A stretch of 46,138 nt of DNA from Clostridiales bacterium UBA1763 (GTDB lineage: Bacteria > Bacillota > Clostridia > Oscillospirales > Oscillospiraceae), in NCBI GenBank assembly GCA_002314685.1, contig DCHB01000053.1, forward strand, positions 4,979 through 51,116. Reading direction: 5' to 3'. Positions 6,799-14,955 of this stretch are shown in pieces (within the stretch, counting starts at the first letter, position 1; each line of letters opens with the position of its first letter). The notes beneath the pieces were generated by a model. It worked only from the letters and a program-made list of their open reading frames with translations. It was not told where the DNA came from and did no database searches. A program made the position numbers and the translations under genes.

Positions 6799-8084
6799 TT
6801 CTTGCCCTCCTTCTTGCTTGTAATGGTGCTGAGAATATCAGCCTCGGTGTAGTATCTTGCACTGGTGTAGGTGCGAAGCTTGTTTGAGGAGGTTATAACT
6901 GCCTTTTTCTTGCACAGAGGATTGTTCATATACATAAGCGGGCAGATGTAGCTGAGGATAATACCCTCTGCCTTGAGCTTCTTTGCATAGGGTGTCTTTT
7001 CGAACTCCTTGATGACGGGAGTGGATGCGGTGAACACGGTGGGAACGGAGACCTTCTTAAGTCCGTTCTTCTCGAGCTCCTTGCCGACATTCTCAGTCCA
7101 GTCAATAAGCTGCTGAAGAGTCATGTGCGGGCAGCCTACGAAGCAAAGCTCGGGCTCTGCATCGGGATCCTTCCAGATGACGGGGTAGTTTGCCTTGACG
7201 CGCTCGAGCTCGGCATCGTCAATGACGTAAACCTGTGCGCCCTCTGCAATAAGGCTCTCGCCCTGCTCAGCTGCCTCGGGAGTGAGGTTTTCTATGTGGT
7301 ACAGACCGACTGCGCCGTTGGATGCGGTTGCCGCGCCGAAGTCCTTGAGATAGGTGCAGCACTCGTCGTTAAGCTCGGTGCCGAGCCACTGGTCGAGACC
7401 CTTGACATAGGGGACCTCTTCCATGACCTTCATGCCGATTGCAGAGCCTAAAAGCTGTGCCTCGGGCTTCTTGGTGCACTTGACCTCGACAACCCATGTC
7501 GCCTTGCGGTTTTCGTCAAGCAGGAGTCCGAATTCGGGGACAAAGCCTGCGATTGAGCCCATGAGCTCGATCATGCCCGAGTTGCGGTTGCAGCGTGCGC
7601 CGAGAACGGAGTTTGCATAAACGACTGCGGAGGACTCTGCCCATGAAAGCACATCGCCCTTCTTGGGCTTGTTGCCTACCTGGTCAAGATAGCAGGTGCA
7701 GGTGTAGTCGTCCTCGCTTGTGATGCCGAGCTCAACGAGCTGCTTCTCGTATTTTTTCTGCTCGGTATACATGATTTTTTTGAATACCAAATCTTCGATT
7801 AAATTGCTGGGTACCTTCTTGTCAAGCGGCTTGGGGTCTGCGGTAAATTTCTGGTCGGAGACAAGACCTGCGTCAATGATTTCCTGATACAAATCATAGA
7901 CGGGTCTCATAACCTTCAGGCCGAAGCTGATGACGGTGTGGCCGTACTTCGAGGTTATCGGAAGCATTCTTTCTGCACCGAAGGTCTCTCCGTACATAAC
8001 GAGGGTCTTGACGACCTTTGCCATTGTTTCGCCCTTTTCGCCGTTAAGCATAGCCTGCTGTTCGGGGGTAAGTTTCATTGGCAA
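6795..8084 (-). CDS. Aconitase X catalytic subunit, DUF521
   Basis: This roughly 429-residue protein begins with the conserved opening (M)KLTPEQQAMLNGEKGE. It also has the SSAVVYANSVLGARCNRNSG stretch seen in AcnX catalytic subunits. AcnX proteins hold an iron-sulfur cluster and dehydrate a hydroxylated substrate. For bacterial two-subunit forms, cis-3-hydroxy-L-proline is the best-known substrate, but nothing nearby points to proline metabolism. Two starts are possible: TTG at 8084, 6 bases after AAAGGA, or ATG at 8078, 12 bases after it. I list the TTG, with moderate trust. Its own sigma-A promoter lies just upstream. Confidence 0.85.
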   Translation of the reverse strand: MPMKLTPEQQAMLNGEKGETMAKVVKTLVMYGETFGAERMLPITSKYGHTVISFGLKVMRPVYDLYQEIIDAGLVSDQKFTADPKPLDKKVPSNLIEDLVFKKIMYTEQKKYEKQLVELGITSEDDYTCTCYLDQVGNKPKKGDVLSWAESSAVVYANSVLGARCNRNSGMIELMGSIAGFVPEFGLLLDENRKATWVVEVKCTKKPEAQLLGSAIGMKVMEEVPYVKGLDQWLGTELNDECCTYLKDFGAATASNGAVGLYHIENLTPEAAEQGESLIAEGAQVYVIDDAELERVKANYPVIWKDPDAEPELCFVGCPHMTLQQLIDWTENVGKELEKNGLKKVSVPTVFTASTPVIKEFEKTPYAKKLKAEGIILSYICPLMYMNNPLCKKKAVITSSNKLRTYTSARYYTEADILSTITSKKEGKK

Positions 8085-8133
8085 TTCACATCCTTTGTAT
8101 ATTTTTGTTTTTTGTCATCTAATTAACAAATTC

Positions 8134-8162
8134 ATTTTATAACATAGCGGAGATAAAGTCAA
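8134..8162 (-). promoter_or_regulatory. Promoter of the aconitase X operon
   Basis: On the minus strand TTGACT (8157-8162), 17 bases and TAAAAT (8134-8139) precede the gene by about 50 bases. Confidence 0.65.
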
Positions 8163-8169
8163 TAAAGGA

Positions 8170-8198
8170 AAAACCGCATTCCTTGAGAATGCGGTTTT
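8170..8198 (-). terminator. Terminator of the marR-like gene
   Basis: A perfect 12-bp stem (8170-8181 with 8187-8198) with loop CTTGA is followed by a T-run on the minus strand. Confidence 0.85.
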
Positions 8199-8202
8199 GA
8201 AA

Positions 8203-8640
8203 TCAAATATTTACCTCGGGCATAAGCTCTTCGGATATTCTGCCGAGCATTTCACCGAACTGCGCGGCATCGTCGAAGCTGAAGCTGTCCTCAATTCTGC
8301 CGACGACGGTTTTGACATAGCTTCGCATTATGTCGGTGTAGTTATAATACTTATCCGACAGCACAAGGTGGTATTCTCTTCTGTCTGTCTCGGAATTTTG
8401 CTTAACGAGATAGCCCTTTTTGATGAGGTTATTCACCTTATAGGTCGCGTTTGACTGCGAGATATTCAGAAACTCCGCAAACTGACCGATTGTCGGCTCG
8501 TGCAGGGCATGGATTACCTCGATTGAGAACGCCTCCATTGCGCTCAGCGAGCCCTCTCTCTCACGCACAAGCTCAAATATTCTGCGGAAAAACTCAAGCT
8601 TAAATTTATCGTACACCTCAAGGAAGTTTTCTTCCAGCAC
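8203..8640 (-). CDS. MarR-family transcriptional regulator
   Basis: This 145-residue protein has the MarR winged-helix layout. An N-terminal dimerisation helix is followed by TIGQFAEFLNISQSNATYKVNNLIKKGYL as the recognition helices. The wing is QNSETDRREYHLVLSDKY, and a C-terminal helix completes the fold. The GTG at 8640 is chosen because AAAGGGGG sits 7 bases before it; an upstream TTG lies before this ribosome site. It has its own promoter and terminator, so it is a single-gene unit. The adjacent aconitase X operon is one possible target, with no operator recognised to prove it. Confidence 0.85.
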   Translation of the reverse strand: MLEENFLEVYDKFKLEFFRRIFELVREREGSLSAMEAFSIEVIHALHEPTIGQFAEFLNISQSNATYKVNNLIKKGYLVKQNSETDRREYHLVLSDKYYNYTDIMRSYVKTVVGRIEDSFSFDDAAQFGEMLGRISEELMPEVNI

Positions 8641-8674
8641 AGTGCATCCCCCTTTGAAAAACAATATTTAATTT

Positions 8675-8703
8675 ATTTTATGCTTTTTTTCGCGTTTTGT
8701 AAA
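8675..8703 (-). promoter_or_regulatory. Promoter of the marR-like gene
   Basis: On the minus strand TTTACA (8698-8703), 17 bases and TAAAAT (8675-8680) precede the GTG start by 34 bases. Confidence 0.6.
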
Positions 8704-8728
8704 TATCTCTTTTACTTTTGTACGAAAA

Positions 8729-8755
8729 AAGTCCCTTCCCAGCGGGAAGGGACTT
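8729..8755 (-). terminator. Terminator of the hrcA-grpE-dnaK-dnaJ operon
   Basis: A perfect 12-bp stem (8729-8740 with 8744-8755) with loop AGC is followed by six T on the minus strand, directly after dnaJ. Confidence 0.9.
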
Positions 8756-8760
8756 GAATT

Positions 8761-9891
8761 TTATTTCTTATGCTTGCCGAAAATGTTTTTCGACTCAACG
8801 CTCTCGCCGAGGCTTGCGGCAAACTGTCGCAGTGCCTCCTTCTGCGAGGAGCTGAGACTCTTCGGGACTGCAACGCGGACCGTTACAAACTGGTCACCTC
8901 TGCCCGTTGAACGGAGGAAGGGTATGCCCTTGCCTCTCAAGCGGAACACCGTGCCCGTCTGCGTGCCCTCGGGGATATTGAGCTTAACCTTGCCGTCAAG
9001 CGTGGGCACCTCAATCTCCGCACCGAGAGTCGCCTGAGTGAAGGAGATATCCTGCTCAAGAAGTACCGATGCGCCCTCACGCTCGAAGCGTGCATGGGGC
9101 TGAACAAGTACGGTTATGAGCAAATCGCCCGCAGGTCCGCCATTTGCGCCCGCATTGCCCTGACCTCTGAGGGATATTGTCTGTCCGTCGTCTATGCCCG
9201 CGGGTACGCTGACGTTGACCTTGTGCTGACGGCGCACGGAGCCTATGCCGTGACAGCCCTTGCAGGGTGTATGGATTATCTTGCCTCTGCCCTTGCACTT
9301 GGGGCACTGACCTGTTGACTGCATCATGCCGAAGGGCGTGCGCTGAGTTGTCTTAACCGAGCCCGTGCCCTTACAGTCGGGGCAGACCTCCGCGGTTGTG
9401 CCCTCGGCACAGCCCGTGCCCTTACAGTCGGGGCACTGCTCAACCTTGGTGATGAAAACATCCTTCTTAACGCCGAATGCTGCCTCTTCAAACTTGACCG
9501 TCACATTCGAGCGCAGGTTATCGCCCTTGCGGGGTGCGTTCGGATTTCTGCCGCCGCCTCCGCCGAAGCCGCCGAAGCCGCCGCCGAATATGTCACCGAA
9601 AATATCTCCGAAGCCGCCGAAGCCCTCAAAGCCTCCGAAGCCGCCGCCGAAGCCCTGATTGGGGTCGAATGCCGCGTGACCGAACTGGTCGTACTTTGCG
9701 CGTTTATCCTTATCCGACAGTATCTCGTACGCCTCGTTTATCTCCTTGAAGCGCGCTTCGCACTCCTTGTCTCCGGGGTGCAGGTCGGGGTGATTTTCCT
9801 TGGCAAGCTTTCTGTATGCTTTTTTCAGTTCGTCCTCGCTCGCACTTTTCTGAACGCCGAGAACCTCATAGTAATCTCTTTTTTCTGCCAT
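8761..9891 (-). CDS. dnaJ: Chaperone DnaJ (Hsp40)
   Basis: DnaJ delivers unfolded clients to DnaK and stimulates its ATPase. This 376-residue type I Hsp40 has the J domain at 4-70 with HPD at 34-36. A Gly/Phe-rich linker follows at about 75-115 with many GGFGGFGG units. Then come four zinc-binding CxxCxGxG repeats (CPDCKGTG twice, CPKCKGRG, CKGCHGIG) and the C-terminal client-binding domains. It is last in the heat-shock operon, 70 bases after dnaK. GAGG precedes the ATG. Confidence 0.97.
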   Translation of the reverse strand: MAEKRDYYEVLGVQKSASEDELKKAYRKLAKENHPDLHPGDKECEARFKEINEAYEILSDKDKRAKYDQFGHAAFDPNQGFGGGFGGFEGFGGFGDIFGDIFGGGFGGFGGGGGRNPNAPRKGDNLRSNVTVKFEEAAFGVKKDVFITKVEQCPDCKGTGCAEGTTAEVCPDCKGTGSVKTTQRTPFGMMQSTGQCPKCKGRGKIIHTPCKGCHGIGSVRRQHKVNVSVPAGIDDGQTISLRGQGNAGANGGPAGDLLITVLVQPHARFEREGASVLLEQDISFTQATLGAEIEVPTLDGKVKLNIPEGTQTGTVFRLRGKGIPFLRSTGRGDQFVTVRVAVPKSLSSSQKEALRQFAASLGESVESKNIFGKHKK

Positions 9892-9914
9892 AAATCTACC
9901 TCAGATATACCTCA

Positions 9915-9943
9915 AATGTGGGCGTACCATGTACGCCCACATT
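9915..9943 (-). other. Perfect hairpin between dnaK and dnaJ
   Basis: A perfect 13-bp stem (9915-9927 with 9931-9943) has a 3-base loop and no following T-run in the direction of transcription. It may be an mRNA processing or stabilising structure rather than a terminator. Confidence 0.6.
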
Positions 9944-9961
9944 GTATGCGGTTTTTCGGAA

Positions 9962-11806
9962 TTACTTGTCGTCGTCAACTACGGTGTAGTCTGCATCGTA
10001 GTATTCCTGACCGTTGCCGCAGTCGCCGCCGCAGTTGGGGTCACAGCCTGCGCCTGCGTTGAAGCCTGCGCCGCCCTGTGCCGCCTGTGCCGCCTCGTAA
10101 AGCTTGCCGAATACATCGGTCAGCTCCTTGGTTGCCTGCTTGATGCTCTCGGTGTCGGTGCCTGTCAGCGCGGTCTTGAGAGCCTGCAGCTTGGACTCTA
10201 TCTCGCCCTTGATCTCTGCGGGAACCTGCTCGCCCATTTCCTCGAGAGTCTTCTCGGTCTGATATACGATCTGGTCGCCCTGATTGCGGGTGTCGATCTC
10301 ATCCTTGCGCTTTGCATCCTCTGCCGCAAACATCTCGGCTTCCTTGACTGCCTTGTCAATGTCGTCCTTGCTCATGTTGGTGGAGGAGGTGATTGTGATG
10401 TGCTGCTCCTTGCCCGTGCCGAGGTCCTTTGCGGAGACGTTTACGATGCCGTTTGCGTCGATGTCGAAGGTGACCTCAATCTGAGGAACACCGCGACGTG
10501 CGGGTGCGATGCCGTCGAGGTTGAAGCGTCCGAGGCTCTTGTTGTACTGAGCCATTTCACGCTCGCCCTGCAGAACATTTATTTCAACAGCGGTCTGATT
10601 GTCAGCCGCGGTGGAGAATATCTGGCTCTTCTTTGTGGGGATGGTGGTGTTGCGCTCGATGAGCTTGGTGCATACGCCGCCGAGAGTCTCGATACCGAGG
10701 GACAGCGGAGTTACGTCGAGAAGCAGAACGCCCTTTACGTCGCCGACGAGGACGCCGCCCTGAATTGCCGCACCGATTGCGACGCATTCATCGGGGTTGA
10801 TGCCCTTGAAGCCTTCCTTGCCCGTGAGGGTCTTGACCATTTCCTGAACAGCGGGGATACGGGAGGAGCCGCCGACCATGAGCACCTTGGTGATTTCGCC
10901 TGCGCTCAGACCGGAGTCGGACAGTGCCTGCTTTACGGGACCCATTGTCTTCTCGACGAGCTGGTGAGTCAGCTCATTGAACTTTGCGCGGGTGAGGGTT
11001 ACATCGAGGTGCTTGGGGCCTGTTGCATCAGCGGTGATGTAGGGCAGGTTGATGTTTGAGGTGGTTACGCCGGAAAGCTCAATCTTTGCCTTCTCTGCCG
11101 CCTCACGCAGACGCTGCATTGCAACCTTGTCACCCGACAGGTCGATGCCCTCTGCCTTCTTGAACTCGTCAACAAGGTACTTGGTGACGCAGGCGTCGAA
11201 GTCGTCGCCGCCGAGGCGGTTGTTGCCTGCGGTTGCAAGAACCTCGATAACGCCGTCGCCGATTTCGAGAACGGATACGTCGAAGGTGCCGCCGCCGAGG
11301 TCATAGACCATAATCTTCTGGTCGGTTTCCTTATCGAGACCGTAAGCAAGTGCTGCTGCGGTCGGCTCGTTGATGATACGCTTTACCTCAAGACCTGCAA
11401 TCTTGCCTGCATCCTTGGTTGCCTGACGCTGTGCGTCGGTGAAGTATGCGGGAACGGTGATGACAGCTTCGGTGACGGTCTGACCGAGGTAGCTTTCTGC
11501 ATCGGACTTGAGCTTCTGGAGAATCATTGCGGAGATTTCCTGCGGGGTGTAGCCCTTATTGTCGATGTTGACTTTATATGCAGAGCCCATTTCACGCTTG
11601 ATGGAGCTGATTGTGCGGTCGGGGTTTGTGATAGCCTGACGCTTTGCTACCTGACCTACCATACGCTCACCTGTCTTTGCGAATGCAACGACTGACGGTG
11701 TGGTGCGTGCGCCCTCTGCGTTTGCGATGACTACTGCCTCGCCGCCTTCCATGACGGATACACAGCTGTTAGTTGTTCCGAGGTCAATACCTATAATCTT
11801 ACCCAT
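9962..11806 (-). CDS. dnaK: Chaperone DnaK (Hsp70)
   Basis: DnaK is the ATP-dependent Hsp70 that binds hydrophobic peptide segments with DnaJ and GrpE. This 614-residue protein opens with GKIIGIDLGTTNSCV and carries VITVPAYFTDAQRQATKDAG. The ATPase signatures VYDLGGGTFDVS and VLMVGGSSRIP are also present, followed by the peptide-binding domain and helical lid. The C-terminus ends in the acidic VVDDDK expected of bacterial DnaK. Just before it, however, there is an unusual cysteine motif with Cys588, Cys592 and Cys596. AGGAGG lies before the ATG. The gene follows grpE by 52 bases. Confidence 0.98.
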   Translation of the reverse strand: MGKIIGIDLGTTNSCVSVMEGGEAVVIANAEGARTTPSVVAFAKTGERMVGQVAKRQAITNPDRTISSIKREMGSAYKVNIDNKGYTPQEISAMILQKLKSDAESYLGQTVTEAVITVPAYFTDAQRQATKDAGKIAGLEVKRIINEPTAAALAYGLDKETDQKIMVYDLGGGTFDVSVLEIGDGVIEVLATAGNNRLGGDDFDACVTKYLVDEFKKAEGIDLSGDKVAMQRLREAAEKAKIELSGVTTSNINLPYITADATGPKHLDVTLTRAKFNELTHQLVEKTMGPVKQALSDSGLSAGEITKVLMVGGSSRIPAVQEMVKTLTGKEGFKGINPDECVAIGAAIQGGVLVGDVKGVLLLDVTPLSLGIETLGGVCTKLIERNTTIPTKKSQIFSTAADNQTAVEINVLQGEREMAQYNKSLGRFNLDGIAPARRGVPQIEVTFDIDANGIVNVSAKDLGTGKEQHITITSSTNMSKDDIDKAVKEAEMFAAEDAKRKDEIDTRNQGDQIVYQTEKTLEEMGEQVPAEIKGEIESKLQALKTALTGTDTESIKQATKELTDVFGKLYEAAQAAQGGAGFNAGAGCDPNCGGDCGNGQEYYDADYTVVDDDK

Positions 11807-11858
11807 TGTTTTTTCCTCCTATTTGAATGAAAAATAATATACAAATTAAATCTATCAA

Positions 11859-12410
11859 TCAGTTTGCAACCTTGACCATTGCAAAACGGATTATCTTGTC
11901 ATTGAGCTTAAAGCCCTTCTGGAAAACCTCGGCTACTTCATTTTCGCCGAAGCTTTCATCCTCAACGTGCATAACGGCATTGTGGATTGTCGGGTCAAAC
12001 TTCTGACCTGCCGCCTCAATCTCCGTCACGCCGAGCTTTTCCATCGTGGTGTTGAACTGAGTCATTATCATCTCAACGCCCTTGCGGTAGGCTTCATCGG
12101 CTGTCTCCTGCTTGAGTGCCCTCTCGAGATTGTCGTAAACGGGCAGGAACTTCAGCAGGGTGTCCGCCTTTATATCGGCGTAGAGCGATTCGCGCTCCTT
12201 CTGACTGCGCTTGCGGAAGTTGTCGTACTCGGCACACAGACGCATATATTTTTCCTTTTCCTCGGCTATGAGCTTTTCCGCCGTTTCCTTTATTTCCGCT
12301 TCCTTCTTGGATTCCTTTTTAGGCTTCTTTTCCTTTTTAGGCTCGGTCTTGACCTCTTCCGTCCTGACCTCTGCTTCTTCTGTCTTTACTTCTTCCTTCT
12401 CAGTGCTCAT
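11859..12410 (-). CDS. grpE: Nucleotide exchange factor GrpE
   Basis: GrpE releases ADP from DnaK. This 183-residue protein has a very Lys/Glu-rich, probably disordered N-terminus (1-40), then a long coiled coil. The conserved YDNFRKRSQKERESLYADIK and FLPVYDNLERAL follow, with a C-terminal beta domain containing FDPTIHNAVMHVED. The length is normal. The start overlaps the hrcA end by 11 bases, indicating coupled expression. The ribosome site GGGAG is somewhat far from the ATG. Confidence 0.95.
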   Translation of the reverse strand: MSTEKEEVKTEEAEVRTEEVKTEPKKEKKPKKESKKEAEIKETAEKLIAEEKEKYMRLCAEYDNFRKRSQKERESLYADIKADTLLKFLPVYDNLERALKQETADEAYRKGVEMIMTQFNTTMEKLGVTEIEAAGQKFDPTIHNAVMHVEDESFGENEVAEVFQKGFKLNDKIIRFAMVKVAN

Positions 12411-13497
12411 CTATAATGTCATCTCCCTTTATTATCAGCTTATTGTGCATACCCGAGGGCGGAGCCTCACCGCCGCCGAGCCGCCTCGAAAGTCCCGCCG
12501 CAAGAAAGCTGAGCTTTGCGGCAACCGCCGAGTAGTCCATTCGCGTGGGGCCTACAACACCGATGAGACCTTTCGTGTTGTCGCCCATGTCGTAGCTCGC
12601 TATGACAACGCTTGAATCCTTGAGCTCCTCGGCTACATTCTCGGGGCCTATCAAAACCTTTACCTCGGAGCCCTCATCGAACATTTCGTCCGTTGTGCCG
12701 CCAAGCACATGAGCACCCTCGGAAAGATAATTCATAAGTCTGTGCGCCTTGTCGGGATCGCGGTACTCGGGCTGACTTAACAGTCTGTTCTCTCCCGTGA
12801 CAAAGGCGTGTACCTCATTCTGACTTGACAGCGTTTCGATAACAAACGAGGCGATTACGGAGGTGAGTCCCATCGTATCGTCCGCGGCACGCTCTGTTGA
12901 CGAAATGAGTATCGGGGTTATCCTGTCGCTCGATATGCCCGTGAAGTTTGCGTTAAACAGCATTGCGAGCTTATTTATCATGCCCTGGTCAACCGAAACG
13001 GGCAGATGCACAAGCTTGTTTTTAACTGTGTTGTTGCTGAGCATCACGACTATGATAAACGTGTTTGCATCAATATAAATTAAATCAAATCGCTTGATTA
13101 CCGCGGGCGCATAAGCCGCGAGGGCAAGCGCGGGATAGTCGGTAAGCTGAGATGCGATTTTGCCGACATCGCTCATCATGCTGTCAAGCTGAATCATCTT
13201 GTCGTTCAGCCTGCGGTTTATCTCCTCTGTCTCCTCAAGGGAAAGCTTCTGCTTTTCCATAAGCTCATTGACATACATTCGATAACCCGCGGGTGTCGGT
13301 ATTCTGCCCGCCGAGGTGTGCGGCTGTTCGAGCAAGCCCATTGCGGTAAGCTCTGCAAGCTCGTTGCGTATAGTCGCCGAGGAGCAGCCGAGGTCGGCAA
13401 GCTGAGCAATCGCCTTGCTTCCGACGGGCTCCGCCGTTTTGATGTATTCATCGACGAGGGCGGCAAGTATTCTCTTTTTTCTGTCGCTGATACCCAT
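12400..13497 (-). CDS. hrcA: Heat-inducible transcription repressor HrcA
   Basis: HrcA represses class I heat-shock operons by binding CIRCE elements, with activity tuned by GroEL in known systems. This 365-residue protein has the N-terminal winged helix (ILAALVDEYIKTAEPVGSKA, then SATIRNELAELTAMGLL) and the signature QPHTSAGRIPTPAGYRMYV. A GAF-like effector domain follows. The ATG at 13497 is preferred because GGAAG lies just before it; a GTG at 13518 would lie inside the operator region. The gene leads the operon and is surely self-regulated through the CIRCE upstream. Confidence 0.96.
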   Translation of the reverse strand: MGISDRKKRILAALVDEYIKTAEPVGSKAIAQLADLGCSSATIRNELAELTAMGLLEQPHTSAGRIPTPAGYRMYVNELMEKQKLSLEETEEINRRLNDKMIQLDSMMSDVGKIASQLTDYPALALAAYAPAVIKRFDLIYIDANTFIIVVMLSNNTVKNKLVHLPVSVDQGMINKLAMLFNANFTGISSDRITPILISSTERAADDTMGLTSVIASFVIETLSSQNEVHAFVTGENRLLSQPEYRDPDKAHRLMNYLSEGAHVLGGTTDEMFDEGSEVKVLIGPENVAEELKDSSVVIASYDMGDNTKGLIGVVGPTRMDYSAVAAKLSFLAAGLSRRLGGGEAPPSGMHNKLIIKGDDIIDEH

Positions 13498-13511
13498 ACG
13501 CTCTTCCTTTT

Positions 13512-13561
13512 TTAGCACTCAGCAGGTTTATTTGCTGGCACTCTCTCTATCCGAGTGCTAA
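13512..13561 (-). promoter_or_regulatory. CIRCE operator with an extra half-site
   Basis: On the minus strand TTAGCACTC (13553-13561), 9 bases and GAGTGCCAG (13535-13543) form a CIRCE with 7 of 9 matches in the second arm. A perfect third half-site GAGTGCTAA lies at 13512-13520, 14 bases further on. Confidence 0.92.
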
Positions 13562-13588
13562 TATACCATTATTTTTCACTCTTGTCAA
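13560..13588 (-). promoter_or_regulatory. Sigma-A promoter of the heat-shock operon
   Basis: On the minus strand TTGACA (13583-13588), 17 bases and TATATT (13560-13565) give a near-consensus promoter. The -10 overlaps the first CIRCE arm by two bases, so HrcA would block initiation. Confidence 0.88.
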
Positions 13589-13640
13589 GGCTTTTATTCA
13601 ATACTTTGTGCAAATATTTATATAATTTCCCGCGCAAAAG

Positions 13641-13668
13641 TTAATCCCGCCCAGACGGGCGGGATTAA
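13641..13668 (-). terminator. Terminator of the rpoD operon
   Basis: A perfect 12-bp GC-rich stem (13641-13652 with 13657-13668) with loop AGAC is followed by a short T-run on the minus strand. Confidence 0.8.
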
Positions 13669-13685
13669 AAATACTATTACTTGTA

Positions 13686-14951
13686 TCAGTTAAGGAAATC
13701 CTTGAGCTTTCTGCTTCTTGAGGGATGACGCAGCTTGCGCAGTGCCTTTGCCTCTATCTGACGGATTCTCTCACGGGTAACATTGAATTCCTTGCCGACC
13801 TCCTCGAGAGTGCGGGTGCGTCCGTCAACTATGCCGAAGCGGAGCTCAAGCACCTTCTTCTCACGCGGGGTGAGGGTGTCGAGCACCTCCATAAGCTGTT
13901 CCTTGAGCAGAGAGAAGCTTGCCGCCTCACTCGGCTCGGAGGCATCCTCATCGGGGATGAAGTCGCCGAGGTGGGAGTCCTCCTCCTCGCCTATGGGGGT
14001 TTCGAGCGAAACGGGCTCCTGAGCTATCTTCAGAATGTCACGCACCTTTTCAACGGGCATACCCATTTCCTTTGCGATTTCCTCCGCGCTCGGGTCGTGA
14101 CCGAGCTCCTGAAGAAGCTGACGGGAGACGCGGATAACCTTGTTTATCGTTTCAACCATGTGCACGGGGATGCGGATTGTGCGCGCCTGGTCTGCGATTG
14201 CACGGGTGATTGCCTGACGAATCCACCATGTTGCATAGGTCGAGAACTTGTATCCCTTGGTGTGGTCAAACTTTTCGACTGCCTTAATAAGACCGAGGTT
14301 GCCCTCCTGAATGAGGTCGAGGAACAGCATACCTCTGCCGACATAGCGCTTTGCGATTGAGACGACGAGACGGAGGTTTGCCTCTGCCATGCGGCGTTTT
14401 GCCTCCTCATCGCCCTCGCTCATTCTCGTTGCAAGCTCCTTTTCCTCGTCGGCTGTGAGCAGGGGAACCTTGCCTATCTCCTTGAGGTACATACGCACGG
14501 GGTCGTCGGTGGAGTAGTTGGAGTCGGCGATTATCTCAGCCTCTGTTTCGACTATCTCCTCCTCGGTGACCTCCTCAATATCGTCAAGCTCGACGAACTC
14601 GGGGAGTATATCGTCGCCCGCGAGGTCTATCTCAACGCCCGCGGCTTCAAGTGCCTCATAGAACTTGCTGACCGTATCGGCATCGACACCGATATCCTCA
14701 ATGCAGGCGAGCTCCTTAGTTGTCAGTCTGCCTGTTTTCTTGCCCTTTTCAAGCAGCTCATTCAGCTTTTCCTCGGGGGTCTTTTCTGGCGCGGCCTCGT
14801 CCTTCTCATCCTCAGCCTTTGCTTTTTTTCTTGTTCTCTTTTTGGGTGCGGGCTTTTCCTCAACAGGCTCTGCCTCCAAAAGCAGCTTGTCCGCCGCGGC
14901 GCTGAGCTCTTCCTCACTCATCATTTCAAGCTTTTCTTCCTTGTTTTCCAT
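13686..14951 (-). CDS. rpoD: Primary RNA polymerase sigma factor RpoD (sigma-A)
   Basis: This 421-residue housekeeping sigma factor has a Lys/Ala/Glu-rich N-terminal tail and a sigma 1.1-like segment. Region 1.2 (DDPVRMYLKEIGKVPLLT) and region 2 (LRLVVSIAKRY, then FSTYATWWIRQAI) follow. Region 3 and the region 4 helix-turn-helix (EVGKEFNVTRERIRQIEAKALRKL) complete it. It recognises TTGACA/TATAAT promoters, many of which are readable in this window. The ATG at 14951 follows GAGGGG by 7 bases; an upstream TTG at 15026 would place 25 extra residues inside dnaG. It lies 4 bases after dnaG, the classic primase-sigma pairing. Confidence 0.97.
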   Translation of the reverse strand: MENKEEKLEMMSEEELSAAADKLLLEAEPVEEKPAPKKRTRKKAKAEDEKDEAAPEKTPEEKLNELLEKGKKTGRLTTKELACIEDIGVDADTVSKFYEALEAAGVEIDLAGDDILPEFVELDDIEEVTEEEIVETEAEIIADSNYSTDDPVRMYLKEIGKVPLLTADEEKELATRMSEGDEEAKRRMAEANLRLVVSIAKRYVGRGMLFLDLIQEGNLGLIKAVEKFDHTKGYKFSTYATWWIRQAITRAIADQARTIRIPVHMVETINKVIRVSRQLLQELGHDPSAEEIAKEMGMPVEKVRDILKIAQEPVSLETPIGEEEDSHLGDFIPDEDASEPSEAASFSLLKEQLMEVLDTLTPREKKVLELRFGIVDGRTRTLEEVGKEFNVTRERIRQIEAKALRKLRHPSRSRKLKDFLN

Positions 14952-14955
14952 TTGC

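Noticed and set aside
9540..9660. Repetitive CCGCCGAAG-rich tract resembling a tandem repeat
   Set aside because: It encodes the Gly/Phe-rich linker normal for DnaJ.
9929..11059. Long open frame on the plus strand opposite dnaK
   Set aside because: It is the antisense shadow of a strongly coding, high-GC gene; it has no recognisable protein family and covers the dnaK C-terminal half.
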